From the NCBI RefSeq assembly GCF_042453785.1, contig NC_091674.1, forward strand, positions 25,647,001-25,711,000: 64,000 nucleotides of DNA. Direction: 5' to 3'. The notes beneath the pieces are model-generated. The model was not told where the DNA came from, made no database searches, and saw nothing but the letters and a program-made list of their open reading frames with translations. This stretch comes from Malus domestica (lineage: Eukaryota; Streptophyta; Magnoliopsida; Rosales; Rosaceae). How positions within the stretch are numbered: the stretch's first letter is position 1; every line of letters starts with the position of its first letter. A program made the translations under genes and the position numbers. Below are positions 12,120 to 22,356 of this stretch, one piece after another.

Positions 12120-13286
12120 GGTTGAAGATTGAGTGTGAAGAGAAGAAAGTGGGGTGCACATTTGCGTAACCCAACAAAAGCCAAATCCGAGTCCGATTCC
12201 AACTTCCTCGTCTTTGCATATAAGACGGCGTCGTACTGGGTTATCTTCCTCGTCTCTCTGCATAAACTCCCACCTGGTACGTTAATCTTCCCCGTTATTC
12301 TTCTTTTCTTTTGAAATTTTTGTTGTAATTTAGAAAACCCATTGTTCTAATTTCTTTAACAATCTAATGTACCATTTAATTTTGAGGATTAGGCGATTAA
12401 AATTTTAAATTCAATTAAAAGTCGACCCAATTACGATTAGTTTAATTCGGAATTATGGGTTTTTATTTATTTATTTTCGGTTGCAGCTGCTGGCAATGTG
12501 TTATGTTAATTGTCTCATGTTCTTCTGATTTGTTATGTAATTTTGGGTCTGAATTATGATTTGGTTTGTTCACTCAAATTCTGGAATTTTAATAACCCAG
12601 GAGCTGAATTTTGCATTCAAAGACAGATTCTGAGGTTAAATGCAGTGTGGGTTTAGGTCATATGCTTGAAAGATTTTTCAAAGATACAAAATCTAGGATT
12701 TATACCCTTTTGGTTGATTAGTGTTACCAATTACAAATTCAGTATCAAACTTTGGTAACTAATTACTTGCAACCTATGTTGCACGGATACGGATACGGGT
12801 AGGGGTAGTACGCCGATACGGCAAATTTCTAACATAACAAAATAGAACCCTGCAATTTACGGATATGGTAAGGTATTGTGGGGGTGTAGGTATCCGAGAC
12901 CCACCCTTGTCTAAATTTGAAGTATTGGTGCAACATAGCTTGCAACTTACGAATTTAGACAAGATGGAACTCTTGGCTTTTCGGTTGCATCCTCATTCTC
13001 GTTGAGTGAATCTGCATGCAAATAAACTGATCTGGAAATTGTTTCCAGATATATGAAAAAAATTTCGGATTATGTAGATGATGGAGAGGTCATGTTTTGG
13101 ACTCGCAACTTGCATAGATGTTTCGCGTATACGTTACTTCTGCTAACAATTTATGGTTATCATAGTTGATTATGGATTTAGTCAGTGTGGCAGAGGATAA
13201 CAGTTAATCTACTTTAGATTTTGATTGCACATCCAATGTGTTTGTAATGCATCGAGCTTCAATACTTTGTTCATCCTGTCTAATAG
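12120..13286 (+). other. Probable 5' UTR exon and UTR intron of the phosphatase gene
   Basis: Bases about 12120-12276 look like a leader exon ending at cacctg followed by gtacgt (12277). A matching acceptor, ctaatag, ends at 13286, 19 bases before the coding ATG. The intervening 1.0 kb is AT-rich and intron-like and contains a hAT-type MITE. The junctions are inferred from consensus only. Confidence 0.45.
12774..12938. mobile_element. hAT-type MITE
   Basis: 165 bp with perfect 11-bp inverted ends (ctatgttgcac and gtgcaacatag). It is flanked by an exact 8-bp duplication, cttgcaac, at 12766-12773 and 12939-12946. Eight-base duplications are typical of hAT elements. Non-coding. It sits in the proposed 5' UTR intron of the phosphatase gene. 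Confidence 0.85.
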
Positions 13287-13305
13287 GATTGTGATACGAG
13301 CTTAC

Positions 13306-14313
13306 ATGATGGGCAGCACAAATGGCTTAACAAGTGTGCGGGGGAATCAACCTCTATTTTCGTTTGGGGTAATTTCTGACGTTCAGTATGCTGATATTCC
13401 TGATGGCTGCTCTTTCCTTGGTGTTCCACGATACTATCGTCATAGCATTGTTGTATTGCAAAGGGCCGTCCAAAGATGGAATGATCAGAAGAAGCATAAA
13501 TTTGTGATCAATTTTGGGGACATTGTTGATGGTTTTTGCCCAAAAGACCAATCATTGAATGCTGTAAGAAGAGTTGTTGACGGATTTGAGAATTTCAATG
13601 GCCCCGTCTATCATATGATTGGTAATCATTGTCTGTACAATCTTCCCCACAACAAATTAATTCCGATATTGAACATTCCAAGTGTCGATGGTCGTGCCTA
13701 CTACGACTTTTCACCAGCCCCAGAATTCAGATTTGTTGTTTTGGATGGCTATGATATCAGTGCTATTGGCTGGCCTCAAGATCATCCATGTACAATCGAG
13801 GCTTTGAAATTCCTTCAAGAGAAAAATCCAAATTCAGATAAGAACAGTCCGTCTGGACTGGAGGGCCTCGAGAGAAGGTTCCTTATGTTCAACGGAGCTG
13901 TTGGAAAGGAACAATTAGAATGGTTAGACGGCATCCTTCAGGAAGCAACAAGTTTGCAACAGAAAGTAGTGATTTGTTGCCATCTGCCTTTAGATCCCGG
14001 GGTATCAACCAAAGAAGCACTTTTGTGGAACTACGATGAAGTCATGAGTGTGATACACCGGTACAACTGCGTGAAGGTTTGCCTAGCTGGCCACGACCAC
14101 AAAGGTGGCCACGCAGTTGATTCCCATGGAATACACCATAGAGTTCTTGAAGCTGCCCTTGAGTGCCCTCCCGGAACAGATGCTTATGGGTACATAGATG
14201 TTTATGATGATAAGCTTTCACTCAATGGTACTGACCGAATGGCGAGCACAGACATGCTATTCAATCCTCAAGCACACTTACAAGATAAACGGCATCAAGA
14301 AGTTCGTAACTAA
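13306..14313 (+). CDS. Mn-dependent ADP-ribose/CDP-alcohol diphosphatase-like phosphatase
   Basis: A single-exon, 335-aa calcineurin-like metallophosphoesterase of the ADPRM type, which hydrolyses ADP-ribose, CDP-choline and related compounds in the cytosol. The metal-binding motifs are all present and in order: a first-metal motif GVISDVQYAD near residue 25, INFGDIVDG near 68, the MIGNH box near 106, CCHLP near 230 and AGHDHKGG near 263. There is no signal peptide or membrane segment. The frame is open 27 codons further upstream, but that extension would include sequence before the proposed UTR splice acceptor, so I start at MMGSTNG. The family assignment rests on the motifs and overall length. 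The in vivo substrate is unknown. Confidence 0.9.
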   Translation: MMGSTNGLTSVRGNQPLFSFGVISDVQYADIPDGCSFLGVPRYYRHSIVVLQRAVQRWNDQKKHKFVINFGDIVDGFCPKDQSLNAVRRVVDGFENFNGPVYHMIGNHCLYNLPHNKLIPILNIPSVDGRAYYDFSPAPEFRFVVLDGYDISAIGWPQDHPCTIEALKFLQEKNPNSDKNSPSGLEGLERRFLMFNGAVGKEQLEWLDGILQEATSLQQKVVICCHLPLDPGVSTKEALLWNYDEVMSVIHRYNCVKVCLAGHDHKGGHAVDSHGIHHRVLEAALECPPGTDAYGYIDVYDDKLSLNGTDRMASTDMLFNPQAHLQDKRHQEVRN

Positions 14314-15411
14314 TTCTTTTGAACTTTGTGTACGTTATTTGGAGATGTATGATTATCAATAATAGTTACGCCAGAAGCTCAAAAGGGCTTGTTAATTATT
14401 TCCCTCTGCATTGATTTGGGAGAGTAGGCAAGCTTCTCATGTTCTGTAATCTGTACTCCTATGGGAACGCTATATACAAATTCACTATTTGACTGTCATT
14501 ACATGTGTTGTTGCTTTGCATTTTTGTTCTGCAAAAACTTGGTCTGTTCCCCGAACACTAGCTGCACTGTTGCTATAACTTTGATACGAGCTGTGTTGTG
14601 TGAGACGTAAATCGAACACGGGACCTCATTCTCGTCCCTCGGGTGTAAAGGTAAATGCTCTTTAAGACAAATTTCTTCCAGCTAACCTTTGACCTAATAG
14701 TTTCATACTAATTGCCACTATGTTCGTACATTCCAAGTAGACAGAAAATGCGGGTTGAGAGGCACGTCCAATCTTGCACACTTCTCAAACCAGTGGCGAA
14801 CAACTAAACAGATTACAATTTCGATGGTTCATAATTTTTTAACCGTTGATGCATGAGAATCTCACTATGAGATTAACACACGTCAAAGATCAATTTAGCA
14901 TTCATGATATCAGTCAATTCTTGTAAAAAATAAAATAGAAAACTAGATTTTAATCTTTAAATAGGATGAAGTTTAAGAAAATATCTTATATAAGATTAAA
15001 ATTTGATTTTAATTTTAATGTAATGACATTAAAATGTGTATAATAATAATTAATTTTAATGTAATGACATTAAATCAGATATCTATTAAATATTAAAACA
15101 ATAATATAATATAAATTTGAATTAAGTACACATTAGATGACTAAAATCAATATTCAATCTAACACCAGATTTTTATTGAATTTTAAACTTCTTTAAGGAT
15201 TAAAGTTCAAAACCCTCAAACTTAGGCCTCTCATTTTTTTAATGTTGCATTTTCTTTATTATTTTTTATTTTTCAATCTTGTTATCTATAAATTGAAATA
15301 TTACAGGTTAATCAGTACACCAAAAATAGTTTATTTGAGTGGGCAGGAGGGTTTCCTATCATTAAAGATTCTCAGTTTGAAACAGGTTGCATGTTTTGTG
15401 TAGATTTAAAC
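14314..15411. other. Intergenic DNA
   Basis: Contains the phosphatase 3' UTR (to about 14500) and then AT-rich DNA. A phrase containing ttaattttaatgtaatgacatta is repeated near 15014 and 15050. No gene. Confidence 0.5.
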
Positions 15412-15612
15412 CAAGAGCTGGTAACCCAGTAGTAAAAGGTGATTACGAGGCTTTCTTTTAAATTAAAAATTAGAGGTCTTGGGTTCGAAACTCATTGCTG
15501 GTGTGGAAACTAGACTTGTGGCCAGGGGAGGCTAAAATGCTTCTGTGAGTCCTCCCGGCTCTCGAAAGAGATGGATAACAGTAACTTGCCACCCGTTGTC
15601 GTCTTTTTTCAA
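15412..15612 (+). mobile_element. SINE-like element
   Basis: About 200 bp beginning gagctggtaacccagtagt (A-box-like), with a clear B-box-like gggttcgaaac at about 15480 and ending cacccgttgtcgtctttttt. The spacing and internal pol III boxes fit a tRNA-derived SINE with a T-run end. Target duplications were not seen. Confidence 0.55.
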
Positions 15613-15623
15613 AAATAAAAAAA

Positions 15624-15771
15624 AGTTATAACGAAACACTCCAGATACTGTTCACTTTAACGAAAAAAATATTTTTACTCTAAAAAGTCGCTCCTAATAC
15701 CATTCACTTACAATATTTTTTTATCCTTTTGATTAAAACTTAAAGTTTTCAAATCATTTTCATTAGTTTTC
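15624..15771 (+). mobile_element. MITE, four-copy family, copy 4
   Basis: The most diverged of the four copies (others at 93, 10280 and 11950). It keeps actgttcactttaacg, tactctaaaaagtc and the aaagttttcaaatc-cattagtttt end. It lies directly after the SINE-like element. Confidence 0.7.
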
Positions 15772-16002
15772 TAAAAATTAAAAAAAAAAAAACAATGTAG
15801 AACCACGACGGGTTGAACCCAATACATGCACGAATAGATAGAAAGCGCAAACTACTGGCGCTGGAAGAGGTATTTGATAATATCTTGTACATGTAAAGAA
15901 AATTTAAGGGCCCGTGGCACCGTTAGCGCACACTCAAATCTTGCCCTGCCCCAACCTTAAGCGTTTACTCTTATGACGACATGACCAATGCATATTTTAC
16001 TT

Positions 16003-17337
16003 TTATGACGACTTTGCCCTTCTCTTCTCAGCAATAAAGAAACCACCCAGGGACAAAACCGAGAAAACACTGAAGACAACCGATGCAATGTCAAGCGACA
16101 TGTGGCGGCCGCTGATTCCCTCCACCACAAACAAGTTGGCGGTCTTTTTGGCGTTCGTAGTCTGACCATACGCCACCTCCTGACCCGCGGCGTTGAAGGC
16201 GTAGGCGCGTACGAAGTACGTGGCGCCCGGCACGTCGCGCTCGATGGTCCACTCGACGCTGTCGTTGGACTTGCTGGTGTACGACCTTTCGACGATCTTC
16301 AACAGGCATGTCTTGTCCTTGGCGAGGTTGTCGACGGTCTTCCTCCACCCGCGGTCGACTTGGCTCACCGGCGCGTAGCATAACTTGACCTTGATGGTCT
16401 TGAAGGTTGAGTCGGTGCCGGCTTCGGAGCTCTGGTTTAGCCCCCATGAAACGGTGAGCTTGTCTATCCCTGCTTTCAGAACTGCGAAACAATCATGGAT
16501 TAAGATTAATATTGGATTTATTTTGCTAATTAAAATTAAAATATAAAGAAAACCCAGTTGGGAAGTTAGGTTTTTGGAGAGGAACGTGGGAGACTTTTTG
16601 TGTATTTGACTATTTGTTTATCTTCGCATGCTTTGGGAAGTGTAAAATTTGCAAATTTAGGAAAAATGAGAAAATTTTGCAGACTTAGGAGTATGGATTA
16701 AAAAGTTGGAGGTTTTCGGTAGTGATTTTCACGCTATCGTTTTCTTTTGAGCGGTGGATAAAAAAGTGCAGAAATCAATTTAGTATTCATGAATTGCAAT
16801 GAAAACATAAAGAAGCCCTAATGAAAAAGTGAAAAAAAGTGTTTTGGACCAGAAATTTAATATAGAAAACCCAGTTGCAAAGTAAGGAGGTTGGACTAGA
16901 AAGTTGGAGACTTTTAGTATGGATAATAATTTTCACACTCGCGTTTTTATCTTCTGCACTCCTCTTATTTTGTGTTTTGATTCTCTTTTGATTGAATAAA
17001 CCGAAGAGGAGAGGAGAGGGATGGAGTGTAGAAGATAAAAAGAGTGCGGAAATCATATCCCTGTCGAATTTTGTTTACCTTTCCTAATTTGGAAACTGTA
17101 AAATTCATGACTCGCAATGAAAATATATAGAAACCCAATTGAAGAAACAAGATATTGGACCAGAAACTTGGCAAATTTTCAAGAAAAAAATCTATACTAT
17201 TTACCCTGGTTTTCTGCGTGTGAAGCAGTAACAAAGAGACTATCCTTGAGAGAAGAAAAGAGGACAATCCCATAGGAGGTTTGGGATAAGCAAGAGAGCA
17301 CAAGAAGTGAAGCCAACAGAATCCCATGAGATGCCAT
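16003..17337 (-). CDS. NRT3.1: High-affinity nitrate transporter partner NRT3.1/NAR2
   Basis: Small membrane partner that NRT2 transporters need for stability and high-affinity nitrate uptake at the plasma membrane. There are two exons (17337-17205 and 16481-16003), with a GT donor at 17204 and an AG acceptor at 16483-16482, giving 203 aa, against about 210 in Arabidopsis. Residues 1-23 are a signal peptide ending near SQTSYG. Family blocks follow: VLFSSLKDS, VLKAGIDKLTVSWGLNQ, KTIKVKLCYAPVSQVDRGWR, DKTCLLKIV, ATYFVRAYAFNA and EVAYGQTT. A single membrane helix lies in about residues 172-195 (SVVFSVFSVLSLGGFFIAE), followed by a basic tail. Exon 2 is far more GC-rich than its surroundings. A TATA-like box sits about 110 bp upstream of the ATG. 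Arabidopsis WR3/NRT3.1 (At5g50200) lies beside quinolinate synthase, as here. Confidence 0.95.
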
Positions 17338-17444
17338 CTGATTAGTTTTACTTGCAGATCACCCAAAGATTGAAATCTTAGAGGGAGAGAACACTTTAGA
17401 ATCTGATTCTGGAGGTGATGATGATATGAACTGGCACTAGGGTT

Positions 17445-17456
17445 CCCTTTATATGC
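17445..17456 (-). promoter_or_regulatory. TATA box of NRT3.1
   Basis: On the minus strand this reads gcatataaaggg, about 110 bp upstream of the NRT3.1 ATG at 17337. That gives a leader of roughly 80 bases. Called by sequence and position only. Confidence 0.55.
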
Positions 17457-17641
17457 AAGTCCCAAAATTCAAAACTAAAAAAAAATAATATTTAAAAAGT
17501 GAGAAATTGGTTTTTGCGAAGAGGTTGAAAGACTCAAAAGACCCATAGTATGTGCTGGAATATGTGAGATTAGGGATCCAAAACATGCGGATATTTTAGG
17601 AAAAAAATCGTTTAAATATGTGATGGGAATGTTAAATGAAT

Positions 17642-17852
17642 GAGGATTCTCTCTTGATCCACTTTGTGAGGATACCGGGAATCCTCTAATTTTGTTCATT
17701 CATTACATCGTGTTGTCAGAAATCATTTTAAAATTTTATTTAAAATTAAACACAAATAGTACCTGATAAAAATTGACCGTACAATTTATGATGAACTGAT
17801 ACGATTAAAAGATCATCTGGATACTCCCAAAGAGGATTCGGAGAGGATTCTC
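17642..17852. mobile_element. MITE with gaggattctctc inverted ends
   Basis: About 211 bp with 12-bp inverted ends (gaggattctctc and gagaggattctc). Its interior (agaaatcattttaaaatttt, aaattaaacacaaatagtacc, aaaattgaccgtac) closely matches the element at 49272-49492, so the two are members of one family. Non-coding. Confidence 0.7.
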
Positions 17853-18134
17853 ACTATGATAAAATGGCCTTAAAGTGCACTGAAAGGGTGGGGTTGTGAG
17901 TTTTTTTGTATAATTTTTGGGTATTAGAGTATTGAGATAACAAGGTTTCTGGGCTGGATGTGTTTGGGGTTTTGTTTATAGATTGACTTTGTGTAGGTTT
18001 AATTTTTTTTTTTAATTTGTTCCAAGTTGTGGTGGAAGGTGATAAGAGAAGATATGCAATACATGGTGGCCCAACGTCTTCTTCCTCTTTGTCCTCTATG
18101 TCTTGTAAAGGGCAAACAAAACGAATCACCAAGT

Positions 18135-18844
18135 AACCGCTCAAAAACACTTTTCGGGTGGGAAAATAAATTGCAATTTCATACTCTCTCTCACGTGAGA
18201 GTTTCTTTCTCTCCGTTGTGAAAATGCTTATGTGAGACCTTCTTCCAAACTCTTTGGTGGCATCAGCCTTAGCTTCGGTTGGGGTCAGGTGTTGTGTCCT
18301 TTTCTCTCTTTTCTCCTTCTTTTCTTCCTGCATCTATTGTTGGTTCTCCTCAATTTTCAATTCGGCCTATCCAATTCCTCCAACTCCGTGGGTTTTCTTA
18401 TTCCTGGTTCTTCCTTGCTTCGTTTTTCAGCCATGTCCTCTGTCGAGTTCGTGTGTAGAGTTTCGACGCTTGCACCGGCTCCGATATTTTCCAAACCATC
18501 ACGCTCTCCTTTGTGTTTTCCGTTTGCGACATTGTTGCTTGAGACTTGTTCTGAGCTTCCACCTGGTGATTGGCCTCTTTCGCTTGGATGCCGATTACCC
18601 TTAACTTATGGTTGTGCACAGGAGACGTCAATGAAGGAGATGATCGGCGGTGGTCGGAGAATCGGCTGGCTGGCAGTTCCTTGGATCATCGGTGGAGAAG
18701 GCAGTGGGTGCTTCTTGAATGTTCTTTGGTTTTGGGCTTTTGGGCTCATTCTCTGTTTCTATTATTTTTTTCTTTCTGCTTAGGTCCGTTTCTAAGTTTG
18801 TGTTTTTGTTGGAATAAAATCTTCCCCTTGACCAAAAAAAAAAT
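18135..18844 (+). mobile_element. Retroposed segment with poly(A) end
   Basis: A 710-bp insertion bounded by an exact 12-bp duplication, gaatcaccaagt (18123-18134 and 18845-18856), and ending in a run of A, so it entered by LINE-type retroposition. It begins with a pyrimidine-rich stretch and contains an open frame with two hydrophobic runs (18232-18783), but no reverse transcriptase motif or known protein is visible. It could be a 5'-truncated or internally deleted LINE, or a processed copy of a host transcript. Intact duplications suggest it is not very old. Confidence 0.7.
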
Positions 18845-18856
18845 GAATCACCAAGT

Positions 18857-20118
18857 GGGTGGCAAGAGTTCAGATTAAGAAACGATAAACACACATTTTG
18901 CTGGTTAATTTTATTGGTTAAATAATTAAAAATAAAAAGAATTATTTGAGAGATTAAAATAGGTGTGTGAAAATTAAATCTCTTTGCAATTATAGGAAAT
19001 AGGTTAAAGTTTGCCTTTTTTTTTTGGAGAAACTAAATTGCTCGCTTTTTGATAACTACGTGTGCTTATGAGCAACATCGTTTATCATGCATTGTCGTAA
19101 AAAAGATGTTTTGACGACTCAAATCATGATTTTTTTATCACAAAAAAAACAACCTTTCCGTTGTACTTAAAAAAAAGTTGTGCACCAAAATAAAAATGTG
19201 TGCATAAACCATTTCCGTTGATAAAAATTTGTTGTGGTTCCAATAAAAATCAAGAATAGTTTATGAGTAAAAATTGATTCTTACATAAGCACTTCCAAAC
19301 CAACGTGGTGATCTGATAAACTCCATACTATATAATATTAATTTGAATACTTTTAGAGTCATGATAGCTAAATTGAATGTTATAGCGTGCATAGCTGTTA
19401 AGTGGCAGAAAGCCTCCAATTTTAATATTCAAACAAACTCTGCAACCAAGTGAGACAATCAAAAGATGTTTAAGCACACGATTATTGAAAGGAGTCAACC
19501 ATGTACTTTTCTTCAATCCAAAGTCAACGAAATTGCTTCATGATTTCGCAAATTAGTTTAAGAGATTATATCCATGATCAAACTTTAATACAGCTTATGC
19601 AAGCATAAGATGAGATTAACATATTTTTCTCTTTAATTAGATTCTAGGATCAATGAGAAGGATTAAAATAATTAAAGATTTTTTTGAATAAATGTAATCA
19701 CTATAGGTCATTTGTAGGTGAATCTAGAGAATGACCCTTTTGATCAATTTGGGTCATTTGTGGGTGAATTTTTAGAGATGACCCTTTTTGAGTTGACGGT
19801 TCATATATGTCTTGTTAGAGTTTAAATTCTATGACTTCTAGTGGTGTTGGTCACTCATGATTAATTATTTTCTTTATTTATAAAAAAGAATGAAATAAGC
19901 ACTGTAAAATGATACGTTCAGATAGACAGACTATTTAATTTATAACAGATACGTGAAAGTTGAGAACAAATACGTCATTTTAATTAAATACAATAACAAA
20001 AACAAAAATATGTATATATTAATCATATTTCATATAAGAATTGCCACAAAAGTGGAGCAGATGTTTCTTGAAGCCAGCCCCAATCAAGTAGGTGTTAAAT
20101 ATTTATAGAGTTTATAAA
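18857..20118. other. AT-rich intergenic DNA
   Basis: No gene. A short imprecise direct repeat containing gggtcatttgtgggtgaat or close variants occurs near 19703 and 19749. Otherwise AT-rich and featureless. Confidence 0.5.
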
Positions 20119-20316
20119 GGAAAGAGATCATCTCTGGATCTCTTCCACCAAGGTCACCGGATCAAGTGATCCGAGCCCTTGAAATTTGATCCAACGACTA
20201 AAAACAGAGGCCCTTTTTAAAAGTTATATAATTTTAACCGTTAGATCAAGTTTCAAGAGTCCGTATCACTTGATCCAATGACCTTGGTGAAAGAGATCTG
20301 GAAAGGATCTCTTTCC
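20119..20316. mobile_element. Palindromic MITE
   Basis: About 198 bp. The left end (ggaaagagatc, ccaaggtcaccggatcaagt) is mirrored on the right (acttgatccaatgaccttgg, gatctctttcc). The middle carries ccctttttaaaagttatataa. Almost the whole element could fold into one hairpin. Target duplication unclear. Confidence 0.75.
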
Positions 20317-21282
20317 ATTTATGGTGGGCTAAAATATTTAAAGCCCCATATGACCATTGTTAATGGATATATTAGGCCCCATAAATTATACTAATTGTTT
20401 GAACATGGATCAACATCTCCTTCACATAAGTAGTGCAAGTTTGAACATGTTTTGATGGTTTTGTCACAAGCTCATGATATTTTTCTAGTTTTGCAAGAGG
20501 CCTTAAACATGTTTTGATGGTTTTATCAACTACCTCAACGGTAAGTTTTCATAACTATTGTTCATGCTTATCTTCCGAGAAGCCAATATAGAAGCTAATG
20601 TTGTGGACTATATCATCCTAATGGTTCTCAAAGTTTTCAGTGACATTACTAGCTTGTCTACTAATTCATAATCAGAACAAGAGCGGTTGCATTGAGGAGG
20701 AGTTAGAATGAGGTAAATTCATAATTGCTTCGTGTTGAAGCTTCTCCAACGGAAATTGGGAAGGAGAGATGGGTCTGTTGGAGGCTACAGGACTGTTCAT
20801 TGGAGTTGGGCTAAAACTACAAGGAGAGTTTTGAAATTAGCCAAAACCATGGGCTAATATTGGTACAAAATTGGATTCCTAATGGGCTTGATTTCGAGGA
20901 ATCCAAATACTAAATCAATATAAAGAATTCAAATTCGGAAGTTTAAAGAGTTTGATTCCCCATTTTAAGTGGGTTTCCTATATATTTTTCTTCCCCAACT
21001 TTTGATAAATACTTGGAATTACTAAAAATAAGTGCAATTCTCAGTCCTCTCATTTCATTTCCCCTACGTTAAAAAATACATATATTATAAAGCGTATGTA
21101 AAATCACCAAAGGATATTCGTTTCAGCTTGTTCACAAAAACAAAGTTTGAACATGTTTGTCATAAACACAAAAAAGGTGCGCAGCATTAATTTTTTTAGT
21201 TAATTACATTTTGGACCCCAGTGGTTTAGGTCATATAGCAATTTGGTCCACATATTTAGAATTTGACAAAAACAACTCTTCG
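20317..21282. other. Intergenic DNA
   Basis: No gene. The phrase aaacatgttttgatggtttt or close variants occurs near 20441 and 20504. The rest is AT-rich. Confidence 0.5.
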
Positions 21283-21591
21283 GTTGCGTTTGGTATGCTC
21301 GGGAATGAGAAGGGTTTTCTCATATTTGGCAAGTCCGGGCTTGAAAATAATTTCCTGGCCCATGAGAAATTAGGGGGAAAGTGAATTCCTCCACCCGTTG
21401 TTGGTATTGATATAATTTTATGATAAACATATCCTCATTGTCAATTAGAAGTGCTCATTATATCCCAAAAGGGTGATATTCCATGCCTACATACATTGCT
21501 ATTGTAACCAAACATAACAAAAGAATTTGCATTTCCCTTCTCCTAAAAAAAGACATGAAAAATTATTTCTTTTCACATACCAAACGCAAAC
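21283..21591. mobile_element. MITE with gcgtttggtatg inverted ends
   Basis: About 309 bp. The left end gttgcgtttggtatg pairs with the right end cataccaaacgcaaac. The inner part has no coding capacity. The host flanks are AT-rich and no clean duplication was found. Confidence 0.7.
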
Positions 21592-22356
21592 TTAAAGTTA
21601 TAAATTGGTAGCATCGCAGTTTCATCAATCTATTGTTCATGGAAGCCAAATATTACTTGAAAGTTATAATAGGTTCTTTTGATGCCTCAATTTCTGAGTG
21701 CAGAAACAAATGTTTTAATAATTTGAAGTACAAAATTCTTACAGGATTGATGAACAATTTGTATATTTTTTTTTTGTTTTATTTAAGACATCGGCCCTAG
21801 TTGGAATTCAATAGGGGTCAAAAAGCTAAGTGGCTAGCGAGTCTTTGCAGAGTCGATTTTTGGGCGGGTCTTGCTAGCAATTCCCTTTTTATTTTAATAA
21901 TTTGATGTGGAGTAAGATCCTCTCTTCTCCCTTTCTCTTCTCTCTCACTTTTCTCTTTATAAAGCAGTCAATATAAGATGTTAACGTAGCTTAATTGTGA
22001 CTGTTCAAATAGGTAGTGACCAAAGAAAAAGAAATTTTGGAAAGAAGAGAATTCTACTCCTTTGAAGTATTTTGAGCATGATCAATGAAATAGTAAGAAA
22101 TTAAACTACCAATAAAAAAAAAGTATTTGTATGAGACAAATACGCAAACAGTTTTGCCAGCAGAGTTTGGCATACATATTATACACGCCCCACAAATACA
22201 AAGCAAGAGACAGTGACCGGAAAAAGCCGGCCAAAACGTTCAAACTTTCCTTGGTACTCTCTCCATGTCCAATCCAACGAAAACATTCCATATTTATATA
22301 CAAATCTCCAACTCCAAACACAAGAGAGACGACTCCGAGCTGAGAAATTAACAGCC
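21592..22356. other. Upstream region of the Prune-like gene
   Basis: AT-rich, with a CT-rich patch at 21921-21955. The last 200 bp before the ATG at 22357 are the probable promoter and leader. No other gene. Confidence 0.45.

Noticed and set aside
15478-15492. tRNA gene suggested by a ggttcgaa box
   Set aside because: No cloverleaf can be drawn; the box belongs to a SINE-like element, and the same holds for the boxes near 7038, 44562 and 44715.
16091-16492. Arg-rich 133-codon frame on the minus strand
   Set aside because: Out-of-frame shadow of the GC-rich NRT3.1 exon 2.
18232-18783. 183-codon open frame with hydrophobic runs
   Set aside because: It lies inside a retroposed segment and overlaps other equally open frames. 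No recognised domain, so not called as a gene.
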